Source: Colias croceus (taxonomy: Eukaryota; Arthropoda; Insecta; Lepidoptera; Pieridae). Taken from it: 64,000 nucleotides of DNA. Positions 31,750 through 50,099 of the stretch are shown in pieces; position 1 is the first letter of the stretch; each line of letters starts with the position of its first letter. The notes beneath the pieces are model-generated. The model was not told where the DNA came from. It was given only the letters and a program-made list of their open reading frames with translations, and made no database searches. The stretch spans positions 3,240,001 to 3,304,000 of the forward strand of contig NC_059561.1 of NCBI RefSeq assembly GCF_905220415.1. Reading direction: 5' to 3'. The translations under genes and the position numbers were made by a program.

Positions 31750-33352
31750 TATTATGTAGGTACTTATAGTTATTGGAAAGTGCGTATCAATCATTTGAAA
31801 TGTGTTTTATTTCCGTATTGTGACTGTTTTTCGTGTACTATTGAGATATTAATGTTATTTAATTTCGATGGAATATCACCTGCTATATTATAATGTCTAA
31901 ATTTCCGTGTTTTCCAAAAAAATCATTGAATTTTTTTGTAAGTATGTAGTTTCGGAAGTGTTTAAAGAAATCATATTAAGTACCTACTTGTATTTCTGTA
32001 TTTCTCAGTTTTAGAGTGGTATTAGAACGGTATTTCAAAACTATTACCTTTATAAACAGCGCAATATAAGTTCATATAAATAATGTTCTTTATGAAGATA
32101 TAAGTTTCCTTTGACTCGAAAGGAGAAACTAGGAGCGCAAAAATCACAAATAGCAAAGACGCGTACTGTGCCGTACGTATTGGAATAAATTTGAGAAAGT
32201 TATAGGAATATCTCCCATATGGGAATCAGAATAATCGGATCTCACAATTTTTCCACGCTTTCTATTTTTACGAAACAATTTGTAACGAAAATTCTGACAT
32301 TTTTAGATTTAGCCTTTTTCAAGTCGGAACGAAAATGCAAAATGGAATTTTTGTGTTGATATTCGGTACGCAAATGTTTATTCAGCGACACCTATTTCAA
32401 AAGATCTTTGATTTGATAAATATGAATTATACACATAAAATTTTTCTATAATGAGAAATAGATATTAAAGATAATATTTGTATATGTACTTACATAATTT
32501 TTTATATCTCAATTATTCATTTCAAAAGTCTCCTATCTCTTTTTCGTGCATCGAGAAGTTTAGCTAAGCATTTATTTAAATTAAAAGACACAAATGTATC
32601 AATCAACTAATCGATCTTCTTAATTACTGCGAATACTACCTACCTACTTAGTAAGTAGAACCACCCTTTTCATGTATCACCTAAACCGAATCCAGCTCTT
32701 AATCTTATCTTATCTATTACAAGTACATACAAACTTTGTGCACTTCTAGGATACATATTGGACAATACAATATTTTAAATTATATTATTTTTAACAATAT
32801 TTATAATAATTATAACATTCTCACATGCTATGAATTTAAGCGAAAAATTATGAAATTAATTTTAAAATCTTTTATCGTGTTCAATGATCACTTGCTATGA
32901 ATTCATGTGGAAGAACTATTGAATTGTGCAGAAATGGTTTGCCAGTAAACGTATCAGATTTTTAACCGATTGCGTCAGAAATAATTTGAAAATGTTTTTC
33001 GCGTGTTGACAGAATTTAATCGACATACGAATTCGTAATGTATTTTTATTATTCGTATTCGAATGTATGTTTTTTTAGTTTTTTTTTTGTTAGCTTTAAG
33101 TTAATAATAAACCATCCATATTGTTTTTTCATACAAACAGTATGATTGAGCGTCATTTATTCGAATTTTAGAGCACTGAAGTAAAACTTTTGCATAGTAA
33201 TAGACCAAGACCAAATAAAATTAAATCTTAAACTTATTCCTAACACAAAACACATCTACATGTTATTCACATATACAACACAGGTGGATTGAAGCTGACA
33301 TCACTAAAAACTCCAAAATGTTGAGTTTAGCGAAACGGCCAGATAGAGGTAC
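31750..33352. other. No recognised feature
   Basis: AT-rich sequence without a supported gene or repeat. Confidence 0.5.
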
Positions 33353-33425
33353 CCTTGTCAAAGTCTGCCTCTTACGACTTATAAAATGTTTTGTAAGGAG
33401 TGCGGTTATCTGAGCAAGGGTATTT
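33353..33425. repeat. Weak inverted-repeat element
   Basis: GTACCCTTG...GCCTCTTAC at the left is mirrored by GTAAGGAG...CAAGGGTA at the right. Small and imperfect. Confidence 0.25.
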
Positions 33426-33461
33426 TATTACTTACACAGTCTACTAAGCTTTCTATTTTTA

Positions 33462-33600
33462 AATAGATAGATAGATAGATAATTATTTATTGCACACACA
33501 CAAGATTTACATAAAACATAGATAAATAGGCAAACAGAGACAAGTAGGTATGTACAAATGGCGGCCTTATCGCTCGGTAGCGATCCCTTCCAGACTACCA
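33462..33600 (-). mobile_element. LINE 3' end with (ATCT)n tail
   Basis: On the minus strand: CGATAAGGCCGCC, ATTTGTACATACC, TGTGTGTGCAATAAATAA, then an (ATCT)n run. The AATAAA near the end and the simple-repeat tail suggest a 5'-truncated non-LTR retrotransposon 3' UTR. Clade uncertain. Confidence 0.5.
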
Positions 33601-33728
33601 TACATGTAAATACAGAAAAACAGAAGGTGGGTGAGCAAAATTTAATGTGTCAGAAAAAATAATCTAACAATGTATTTTTACATAGTATTAAACAATTTCA
33701 CCTGCCGCTCTATGTATGCTTATCCCTT

Positions 33729-33775
33729 CACAATGTGCAGCGTTGGCCAATCAAATGATCGTCAATGTTTATGCA
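33729..33775 (+). mobile_element. Half copy of MITE family B
   Basis: ACAATGTGCAGCGTTGGCC, AATCAAATGATCGTCAATG match the left end of 2551-2673; no right end found. Confidence 0.4.
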
Positions 33776-34279
33776 TAAACAACTCATACAGGAAAATATA
33801 TAATAGGGTGTTTAATAAAAACTCTATAGCCATGCTATTGAAATCTTATTACATGCAATAACAGGACAATCAAACAATCCCCATTATGTAGTAAAAACAT
33901 TACCAAATAGCTTCATTAGTTATAAAAATAAACCGTACAATTCTACGGAGCGTAAAAAATAAAAATTTCAAGATAATTCCATTTCTTCGTATCCCCCTAC
34001 TGGTCCTTAAGAGTCGACTCAAATAAATACGGGGGCTGACAAAATCCCGCGCTTTTTGCGGTCAAATAAAAATAGATGTTATGGGCGTTGAAATAATCCA
34101 GTTTTTCGTAAACAGCCGTTATTTATGAGTGCTTAAAGTTTCTTCAATAAATTAATGAAGTTGTTATTGGTGAGGTTAGAATGATTTATTTCTATAGCTT
34201 TTCAAGTTCTATAATTACTAAGTACTAACTTCATATTAGAAATATTTAAATTTTACAGAATACAAAATAATACAAAATT
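33776..34279. other. No recognised feature
   Basis: No gene or repeat recognised. 33.98-34.14 kb is less AT-rich, non-repetitive, and could be host-unique sequence. Confidence 0.45.
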
Positions 34280-34326
34280 TCTTCACGAAGCAGGATTCGA
34301 ACCCACGTCTTTCGCCTTGCCGGGGA
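34280..34326 (-). mobile_element. tRNA-like B-box fragment
   Basis: The minus strand reads GTGGGTTCGAATCCTGC, a good polymerase III B box, but no acceptor stem or A box of a tRNA gene is present. Probably a remnant of a tRNA-derived SINE. Confidence 0.35.
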
Positions 34327-34372
34327 ATATTCAGATTTTGTTCTTCCTCTCTAAATTCACAAATATAATATG

Positions 34373-34446
34373 TGTGCATATTGTGTTTATTCATTCGAAA
34401 ATAAATATTTGTGCATATTGTGTTTATTCATTCGAAAATAAATATT
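34373..34446. repeat. 37-bp tandem duplication
   Basis: TGTGCATATTGTGTTTATTC and following 17 bases occur twice in direct succession without a visible difference. Confidence 0.85.
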
Positions 34447-34738
34447 TTCTGAACATAAATATTATAATATGTTTAAAGCTATTATTCTGACAAAAAAGAT
34501 GCGCAACGCACCGTTATTTATTTTGGTAAACATAGATAAAACATTTACGAAGAATAAAGAATAATGAAATTAACGTAATAATGACGTGTCTTTTATTCTT
34601 CAAATAATGTATAAGACAAATATTATTTTGTTAGTATTGTATACTTAAGAATATATTATATTACAAGAATCAATAACATAACGAGTTGAAGACGACCTTT
34701 ATAAATCTTTTCACTCAAAGAGTTACCTACCTAATAAA

Positions 34739-34969
34739 CTAGCTTTCCGCCCTCGTTTTCACCAGCATTTTCGAAGAAAAAGCTGCATAGTTCCCGTTTC
34801 CGTGGGATTTCTGGGATAAAACCTATCCTATGTGTTAATCCAAGTTACCCTCTATATGTGTGCTAAATTTCATTGCAATCGGTTCAGTAGTATTTGCGTG
34901 ATAGAGTACCAAACATACATACATACATACACATACATCCATCGTCACAAACTTTCGCATTTATAATAT
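34739..34969 (-). mobile_element. Lep1-like Helitron (family B), left part, interrupted
   Basis: CTAG (34739-34742) after A, degenerate hairpin, then the family B body with a (CATA)n stretch. The sequence stops at CGCATTTATAATAT, just short of the normal start. The missing end (AATATAGTAGGA) appears at 50103-50114, beyond the 15-kb insert. Confidence 0.75.
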
Positions 34970-35038
34970 CGCCGTCCCCGGATAATAAAATGATAACTGC
35001 AAAAACACAACTGTACAGGAGAAATAAAAAACCGACAA

Positions 35039-35215
35039 TCCATACTAATATTATAAATGCGAAAGGAACTCTGTCTGTCTGTCTGTCTGTTACTCAATAA
35101 CGCCTAAACTACTGAACCAAATTTCATGAAATTTGGTATGGAGATATTTTGATACCCGAGAAAGGACTTATGAGCTTCTATTCTGGGGGTTTAAAAGACA
35201 AAAAGACAATATTAG
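35039..35215 (+). mobile_element. Lep1-like Helitron 5' part, cut by the hexamer array
   Basis: TC start (TCCATACTAATATTATAAAT), CTGTCTGTCTGTCTGTC, AAACTACTGAACC and GATACCCGAGAAAGG as in 53098-53291 inverted. No hairpin or CTAG end; the hexamer array begins where they should be. Confidence 0.65.
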
Positions 35216-35217
35216 AG

Positions 35218-39626
<4,409 letters not shown>

Positions 39627-39888
39627 TTGAAATATGATACTACTTGGTTTGTATTGAGTCTATTTAGTTTGTATCTTTAACTTTAAGGTAAGATGTTAGT
39701 TTGTTATGGCCGATTTAATACTTCAAAATTATGATAAATTAAAAGAAATTAGGCGATATCTTATAAAGGGTATATATAAGTAGATATAAATATTTTTGAT
39801 AAAAATTGTTCAAAATGGAATTTGATTTAAAAACTGCATGTGGTTTAATACCAGTTTTAGACGATAAGGAAAATACAACGAAACAATT
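39627..39888 (+). pseudogene. Duplicated leader and gag start of the LTR element
   Basis: Nearly identical to 40678-40940: the same leader (GAAATATGATACTACTTGG onward) and the first 20-odd gag codons. It then runs directly into the LTR at 39889 and stops in frame after a few codons (TGA in the LTR). On its left it joins the hexamer array with no LTR. Differences from the full copy are few (an extra TATA, GAA for GAT at codon 2), so the duplication is recent. This is what is left of a second, mostly deleted unit in tandem. Confidence 0.85.
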
Positions 39889-40036
39889 TGAAGTACCTAT
39901 ATGAATTATATGAAGTATATGTAGCTTAATGTTTTATTATGTTATATTGTGTGCACCTATTTGTAAGTCAGTCTTGAATACACCTTATAACCGAACGGTT
40001 GTTTCATTTGAACTCCAAGCCTCTATACATACGTCA
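39889..40036 (+). repeat. 5' (middle) LTR, 148 bp
   Basis: TGAAGTACCTATATG ... CATACGTCA, TG/CA ends. Matches 45506-45652 with three substitutions and one indel. Very short for a Ty3/gypsy LTR. Preceded by a gag fragment instead of host DNA, so it served as the 3' LTR of a deleted left unit and as the 5' LTR of the full unit. Confidence 0.9.
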
Positions 40037-40054
40037 TGGCGACCCTAGCCAGTT
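40037..40054 (+). other. Primer binding site
   Basis: TGGCGACCCTAGCCAGTT starts directly after the LTR. The first eight bases (TGGCGACC) resemble the tRNA-Arg type primer site of mdg1/412-like elements; the rest does not obviously match, so the tRNA is not assigned. Confidence 0.6.
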
Positions 40055-40860
40055 CCTAGAAAAATGATAGCGCGTCGCCGGACACCGGGCGAAAAGTGCA
40101 GAGTAGCCGCATACCAGTGTGCCTTGTGGCATTAGTTTTAATCAAAATGATTATTATGACGACAACGTCCAAAACGCGAAATAGTATTTCGCAAATAAAT
40201 TAGCATCGAAAAACCAAAATGAAAACGAGAGATAAAAGAGAACATAAGGAAATCAAAATTGGCCATAAAAGGTGAGAAGAATGCGTCTACGGGTGTCAGC
40301 AGCAGGCAGGCGCGATCCTGAACGTGAGAAGCAGCAGTTTAAAGTGGGTGCCCCCTTTCCCCCAAATAAATTAAATATACCTGTGTAATCTAAAATATGG
40401 TGCGGTTTGCGTCGTGGTGTGAAATTGTGATCTATGAGGTTTAAGTGTGAAAAATAGTGCAGTTAAAAGTAAAAATATAATTAATCTATAATAAATAAAT
40501 TTTAAAACAAAAGAACATTGGACCTATAAAATATATTTTAAATTAATCGTGTTTAAAAATGTAATAAACAGTTCGTGGAAGTCCAGTCGACATGCGATAC
40601 GCTATGAAGCGTCAGCAGAATGCTATCGTAGCGTATGTAACTGTGCTTCGAATTAGATAGAATTAATTTTAAGTGAATGAAATATGATACTACTTGGTTT
40701 GTATTGAGTCTATTTAGTTTGTATCTTTAACTTTAAGGTAAGATGTTAGTTTGTTATGGCCGATTTAATACTTCAAAATTATGATAAATTAAAAGAAATT
40801 AGGCGATATCTTATAAAGGGTATAAGTAGATATAAATATTTTTGATAAAAATTGTTCAAA
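40055..40860 (+). other. Untranslated leader of the LTR retrotransposon
   Basis: 0.8 kb between primer site and gag ATG, without a long reading frame. Its last 180 bases are duplicated at 39627-39820. Confidence 0.7.
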
Positions 40861-41775
40861 ATGGATTTTGATTTAAAAACTGCATGTGGTTTAATACCAG
40901 TTTTAGACGATAAGGAAAATACAACGAAACAATTGATTGATGCTGTGGAAATGTATGCTGACATGTTAAATAGTGTGGGTCAGTCCTTATTAATTAAATT
41001 TATTTTAAAAGGTAGATTATCTGAAAATGCTAAGCTACGGGTGAACAGTGATTATATGACTGTTACGGATATGTTACAGGATTTTCGTAGGAAATTACTG
41101 ACTACAAAATCTTTTACTGCTATACAGGATCAGATACGATCCTTGAACCAGGGTTTTAAGTCTATTGACGAATACGGTACACAATTTGAAAAACTTTTAA
41201 CTGATTTAAATATTTCACAGGCTGATGGTGACGTAACTAAAATGAACGTGTTGAAACCGATTAATGAAAAAATGGTTGTAAAAAAATTTGCAGATGGCTT
41301 GAAAAACGAGAAGGTCAGTACTATCATTACAGCGCGAAACTACTCATCGCTGAAGGATGCAATCCAGGCTGCGAAGGACGAGTCTAGATCGTCTACATCC
41401 AGGCCAGCCGAGGTAATGAAGATGACTTCTACAAGAGGTACGTACTATAATAATCGTTCGTATTTTCGGGGACAGGGCAGAGGCCAACCCCGTGGTCAAG
41501 GGCATTACACTTATAATAGCAACTGGGGTAAATATCAAAATAATTATAATAATAATTATCGAAGCAACACGCCCAGATATCAAGGGTATTCGAGGCCTTT
41601 TCAATATACTCCGCGCGGTAGAGGTCATTATAACCGCCGTGGATATGCCAGGCGGGGAGTAAATAATCGTGGGAATTTGTTTACCATCCCCCAAAATGCC
41701 AATGCTCAGGCTTCTTGCAATTCGGAACAAAGTAAATCTAAAGAAAGCATGAACCAGTTTTTTCGTGATGAATAA
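40861..41775 (+). CDS. gag: gag
   Basis: Structural protein that packages the retrotransposon RNA. The ATG at 40861 (MDFDLKTACGL) is chosen because the upstream in-frame codon is only a TTG and the duplicated copy at 39627 keeps this ATG; 304 codons. Residues 20-175 look like a retrotransposon capsid domain (LIKFILKGRLSENAKLRV, FTAIQDQIRSLNQG, IDEYGTQFEKLL, KFADGL). The C-terminus (about 195-285) is an Arg/Gly/Tyr/Asn-rich tail (RGQGRGQPRGQG, RPFQYTPRGRG) in place of the usual CCHC zinc knuckle, of which there is none. RNA binding by RG boxes is inferred. The stop TAA overlaps the pol ATG. Confidence 0.88.
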   Translation: MDFDLKTACGLIPVLDDKENTTKQLIDAVEMYADMLNSVGQSLLIKFILKGRLSENAKLRVNSDYMTVTDMLQDFRRKLLTTKSFTAIQDQIRSLNQGFKSIDEYGTQFEKLLTDLNISQADGDVTKMNVLKPINEKMVVKKFADGLKNEKVSTIITARNYSSLKDAIQAAKDESRSSTSRPAEVMKMTSTRGTYYNNRSYFRGQGRGQPRGQGHYTYNSNWGKYQNNYNNNYRSNTPRYQGYSRPFQYTPRGRGHYNRRGYARRGVNNRGNLFTIPQNANAQASCNSEQSKSKESMNQFFRDE

Positions 41776-44700
41776 TTTTATTTTTGAATGTAAAAGCTCA
41801 GCCAAATTCGTAAATTTTTATAGAAATGAACAAAAATATGTTTTATTATTGGATACTGGAGCGTCCATATCTGTTATTAGAGAAGAGGTGTTACCAAAGG
41901 GGTCTCAAATCTTTTATAATCAGTTAGAAGTGAATGGAATTGGTGGAAAAATTAAATCACCTGGCTATGTACATTTAGAGATACATGACATTAAAAGAAA
42001 TAGATTTCAAAATAATTTTTACGTTTTTAAAAACTTACCTATTGCAGTTGATGGTATACTGGGAATTGATTTTATGACTAAATATAATGCAAACATAGAT
42101 TTAGGGAAAAATTTGTTGACGTTGCAAGTAGAAGATAAATTTTGTACATTACCAATTCACAACAAAGTCGAATACAGTAACTCTTTAGTAATACCTCCTC
42201 GAAGTGAAACTATTCATTATGTTTATTTAAACAATGATATGGAAGGTGATTGTTTTGTTAGTGCGAAAGAGATTAAGAAAGATGTGTTTTTAGCTGGAGC
42301 TATTGCTCGACCTAAAAATAAAAGAATCCCTATTAAGATTTTAAATACGGGAGAAGAAGAGGTTAGATTAGACAATTTAGAATTAGATGTTGAATCGCTA
42401 AATGACTATAACATTTTAAAATTTAGTTCGTGTGAAAGTAATCATAATAGAGCCAGTACTTTGTTGTCTTTAATTAATTTACAAAATTTGAATAAAGAAG
42501 AGAGGGAGTCAATTGAAAAAATATGTACCAAATATTCTGACATTTTCTTCTTACCAGGAGACAAATTAGAAACTACCAATGTCTGTGAACACTCGATAAA
42601 ATTAAAAAACAACATTAATCCTATTTATACTAAACCGTATAGACTGCCTCAATCTTTAAAACCTGAAGTAAAAAATCAAATAAACAAAATGCTTCAGAAT
42701 GATATAATCGAAGAATCCACTAGTGAATGGTCTAGCCCTATTTTGCTAGTTCCAAAAAAATCTGACGGCACTAAAAAGTGGCGTTTGGTAATTGATTTTA
42801 GGAAACTTAATGAAAATATTGTCGATGATAAATTTCCATTGCCTAACATTACTGATATACTGGATTCTTTGTCAGGTTCAATATATTTTACTCATTTAGA
42901 TTTACAGCAAGGCTATTATCAGGTGAAATTAAATTCTGAGAGCAGGAAGTACACGGCATTTTCAACGAATACAGGACATTACCAATTAAAACGATTACCG
43001 ATGGGACTTAAAACTTCATGTAGTGCGTTTAGTAGAGTTATGTCGATAGCGATGTCAGGTTTAGCTTTTGAGAAGTGTTTTATTTATTTAGATGATCTGA
43101 TTATATTTGGACGATCGCTGACAATGCATAATCAAAATTTGATAGATGTATTTGAAAGACTAAGAAAGGTAAATTTAAAATTAAACCCAGCTAAGTGTCA
43201 ATTCCTCAAAAAAGAAATATTATATTTAGGTCATTTAGTCTCAGCAGAAGGAGTGTCTCCTGACCCTGAAAAGACAAAAATTTTAGAAAAATATCCAGTC
43301 CCACAAAATGCAGATGAAGTTAGACGGTTTGTTGCTTTCTGTAATTATTATAGGAAATTTGTACCAAATTTTGCGACTATTGTCATACCTTTAAATCGCT
43401 TATTAAGAAAAGATGAAACTTTTGTTTGGAATTCTGAGTGTCAAAATGCGTTTGATTATTTGAAAACTTCACTAATGACTCCACCGATATTGCAATACCC
43501 TGATTTTTCTGATTCAAACGAATTCATTTTACAAACCGATGCGTCTGATATGGCTGTGGGAGCCGTATTATGCAATGGGAATATGAAACCAGTAGCATAT
43601 GCGAGTAGACCGTTAAATAAAGCCGAAAAAAATTATCCCGTTATTCAGAAAGAATTAACCGCTTTAGTTTGGGCAGTAAAGTATTTTAGGCCCTATCTCT
43701 TTGGTAGAAAATTCACAATTATGACAGACCACAAACCATTAATTTATTTATTTGGTGTCAGAGACCCATCTAGTAGACTAATAAAATATCGGTTAATACT
43801 TGAAGAGTATGACTTTAAAATAGTGTATGTAAGAGGCAAAGACAATGTTATCGCAGATGCATTGTCAAGAGTGGTTATAACATCAGATGAATTAAAGAGT
43901 GTGACTGAACAGGTTTTAGCAGTAACAACTAGAGCACAAAAGAGAAGGATGGAAGAGAATAGTGTGAAAGAACAAAGTGCGCTTAATAAAGACACTGACG
44001 CGTGGCCTGATCAACCACGAGTTGTGGAATTATTAAGACAGCCGAGTGATTCTATAGAGATGAAGCTAGTGGAAGGAGAGATTATAAAAAAAATTAAGAA
44101 AGAAAACATAAAGATAGAAGAGAAAGATTGTTTTGTGTATGTCGAGAATAAAATGGTATTATTTGTTAATTTAAGCTTTAGATTGCAATTCTCGCGAGCC
44201 GAATTTGCAACTAAGCTTAAAGATTTTTGCGAAAGGATAAAAGTAAAAGAACTATGCATAGTAAAAGATGATAAAAATGAAGAATTTATAAAAGGAATAT
44301 GTAGTGAGATAAAATCTTTAAAAAAATGGAACGGGCCCCGTATATGTATTTTAAAAGGAGTTGAAAGAATTTTTGATGATAAGGTAAAGCAATTCATACT
44401 AAATGACTATCATTTGTTGCCCACAAGTGGACACGCTGGAATGACTAGAATGGCGAATAACATAAAAAGAAAATATTACTGGCCAGGAATTGATTTAGAT
44501 ATTCGTAAATATGTAAGTAAGTGCGCAATGTGTCAAAAAATGAAGCAAAGTAAGTATACTAAACAGCCGTTAAGTATTACTACAACAGCAACGACAGCGT
44601 TCGAGAAAATTTTTCTTGACCTAGTTGGTCCCTTAGATAGAGATGAGTTAGGTAATTGTTATATTTTAACTCTCCAATGTGAGTTAACCAAGTATATAGA

Positions 44701-45409
44701 GGCATATCCTCTACCTAACAAAGAAACAGTGACTGTAGCTCATGCTTTAGTAAGTAATTTTATACTTAGATTCGGTGTTCCCAAATCTATAGCTACAGAT
44801 AGGGGTACGGAATTTGTTTCCCAGGTTATGGAACAAGTGTGTAGTTTATTAAAGATAGAAAAACTGACATCGACAGCGTACCACCATCAATCAATTGGTT
44901 CTCTCGAAATAGCTCATAAGCATTTAGGTGTATTTTTAAGAACTTATTGTACGAATAGTAGTTATTCTTGGTCACATTGGCTACCATTTTGGTGTTTTAG
45001 TTATAATACTTGTGTTAACACGCAAACTAAATACACACCTTTTGAACTTGTTTTCGGTAGACAATGTCGTTTACCAAATAATTTAGATAAAAATGTAGAT
45101 CCTCTTTATAATGCTGATGATTATTGTTTAGATTTAAGATATAAATTGCAAATTGCATTACGAGATGCAAGAAAGAATTTAATAGAATGTAAGGAAAAAA
45201 GAAAAGATCATTATGATTTAAAATGTAATCCTGTATCTTATAATGAAAATGACTTAATTTTAGTTAAAAAAGAAAACTCTCGTAAACTTGACTGTGTTTA
45301 TGATGGACCTTATAAAGTTGTAGAAGATATGGGAGTAAATGTTAAGATTGAAAAGAAAGGAAAATTAGATATAGTACATATGGATAGAACAAAAAAGTAT
45401 GTTACTTAG
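41768..45409 (+). CDS. pol: pol (protease, RT, RNase H, integrase)
   Basis: 1,213 codons from the ATG at 41768, which overlaps the gag stop by eight bases in the +1 frame; the frame is closed by TGA at 41750, so coupling must occur within 41753-41775. Domains: retropepsin LLLDTGASISV (DTGA 29-32), reverse transcriptase with IYLDDLIIF (YLDD 440-443), RNase H starting QTDASDMAVG (D591), integrase zinc domain H882-H889-C919-C922, and the catalytic triad D951, D1011, E1047 (spacing D-35-E) with AYHHQSIGSLE around the Glu. A KK..YDGPYKVV block near the end resembles the GPY/F module. All catalytic residues are present with no stop or frameshift. Order of domains assigns it to Ty3/gypsy. No env follows. 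Expression as a separate protein by stop-start coupling or by +1 shifting are both possible. Confidence 0.93.
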   Translation: MNNFIFECKSSAKFVNFYRNEQKYVLLLDTGASISVIREEVLPKGSQIFYNQLEVNGIGGKIKSPGYVHLEIHDIKRNRFQNNFYVFKNLPIAVDGILGIDFMTKYNANIDLGKNLLTLQVEDKFCTLPIHNKVEYSNSLVIPPRSETIHYVYLNNDMEGDCFVSAKEIKKDVFLAGAIARPKNKRIPIKILNTGEEEVRLDNLELDVESLNDYNILKFSSCESNHNRASTLLSLINLQNLNKEERESIEKICTKYSDIFFLPGDKLETTNVCEHSIKLKNNINPIYTKPYRLPQSLKPEVKNQINKMLQNDIIEESTSEWSSPILLVPKKSDGTKKWRLVIDFRKLNENIVDDKFPLPNITDILDSLSGSIYFTHLDLQQGYYQVKLNSESRKYTAFSTNTGHYQLKRLPMGLKTSCSAFSRVMSIAMSGLAFEKCFIYLDDLIIFGRSLTMHNQNLIDVFERLRKVNLKLNPAKCQFLKKEILYLGHLVSAEGVSPDPEKTKILEKYPVPQNADEVRRFVAFCNYYRKFVPNFATIVIPLNRLLRKDETFVWNSECQNAFDYLKTSLMTPPILQYPDFSDSNEFILQTDASDMAVGAVLCNGNMKPVAYASRPLNKAEKNYPVIQKELTALVWAVKYFRPYLFGRKFTIMTDHKPLIYLFGVRDPSSRLIKYRLILEEYDFKIVYVRGKDNVIADALSRVVITSDELKSVTEQVLAVTTRAQKRRMEENSVKEQSALNKDTDAWPDQPRVVELLRQPSDSIEMKLVEGEIIKKIKKENIKIEEKDCFVYVENKMVLFVNLSFRLQFSRAEFATKLKDFCERIKVKELCIVKDDKNEEFIKGICSEIKSLKKWNGPRICILKGVERIFDDKVKQFILNDYHLLPTSGHAGMTRMANNIKRKYYWPGIDLDIRKYVSKCAMCQKMKQSKYTKQPLSITTTATTAFEKIFLDLVGPLDRDELGNCYILTLQCELTKYIEAYPLPNKETVTVAHALVSNFILRFGVPKSIATDRGTEFVSQVMEQVCSLLKIEKLTSTAYHHQSIGSLEIAHKHLGVFLRTYCTNSSYSWSHWLPFWCFSYNTCVNTQTKYTPFELVFGRQCRLPNNLDKNVDPLYNADDYCLDLRYKLQIALRDARKNLIECKEKRKDHYDLKCNPVSYNENDLILVKKENSRKLDCVYDGPYKVVEDMGVNVKIEKKGKLDIVHMDRTKKYVT

Positions 45410-45505
45410 AATAAGATAAATATAGTACATAAGGATAGAACAAAGTGGTTCTTACGTAGAAAAAACATTTTTTTTCTCTTTTTTTTTCTCTTTCACCCCC
45501 GAAGG
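45410..45505 (+). other. Pol-LTR spacer with pyrimidine tract
   Basis: The normal plus-strand primer is a purine run just before the 3' LTR. Here the stretch 45468-45500 is almost all pyrimidine (TTTTTTTCTCTTTC then ACCCCC), and only GAAGG separates it from the LTR. The plus-strand primer is therefore not obvious. A degenerate copy of the pol end (ATAAATATAGTACATA, GATAGAACAAA) precedes it. Confidence 0.6.
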
Positions 45506-45652
45506 TGAAGTACCTATATGAATTATATGAAGTATATGTAGCTTAATGTTTTATTATGTTATATTGTGTGCACCTATTTGTAAGTCAGTCTTGAATACAC
45601 CATATAACCGAACGGTTGTTTCATTTGACTCCAAGCCTCTATCCATACTTCA
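45506..45652 (+). repeat. 3' LTR, 147 bp
   Basis: TGAAGTACCTATATG ... CATACTTCA; pairs with 39889-40036. The hexamer array resumes right after CA. Confidence 0.92.
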
Positions 45653-49849
<4,197 letters not shown>

Positions 49850-50062
49850 TCACATTAAGAGTAAAGAAACTTTTTCACTATCATAATACTATCTTTATTT
49901 TCTATTACGAATATGTTCTGGGTAAAAGCAGTGAATATTATTGTAATATCTTATAACTTTGTGGATTACAGGAGAAAAATTACAAAAAAAATTGTATAGA
50001 TGTATTAGGCTACGTACTTACGTAGGCTTTAAATATCGCATAACAATAAAACTATGATAATA
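49850..50062. other. Unique right shoulder of the composite
   Basis: About 210 bp between array and right inverted repeat; no gene or known repeat. TAGCGATTATC and GATAATAGCGATTATC-like short self-similarity near 50050. Confidence 0.5.
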
Positions 50063-50099
50063 GCGATTATCATTTTATTCTCCGGGGACGGCGATATTA

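Larger units (their letters stand above)
39889..45652 (+). mobile_element. Ty3/gypsy LTR retrotransposon, intact gag and pol
   Basis: LTR, primer site, 0.8-kb leader, gag, pol, LTR; 5.76 kb. Order protease, RT, RNase H, integrase in pol defines Ty3/gypsy. No env frame. Inserted in the hexamer array (right flank GATGTTCGTG), with a partial tandem copy at its left (39627-39888). Both genes are uninterrupted, so the copy may be recent or still active. The flanking duplication cannot be read because the left-most LTR is lost. Confidence 0.9.

Noticed and set aside
34280..34326. tRNA gene
   Set aside because: Good B box but no acceptor stem, A box or cloverleaf.
34894..35100. 68-codon frame with THTYIHIH
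   Set aside because: Made of the (CATA)n stretch and parts of two Helitrons.
43744..44397. Minus-strand frames of 83 and 128 codons
   Set aside because: Antisense shadows of pol, which has all catalytic motifs.
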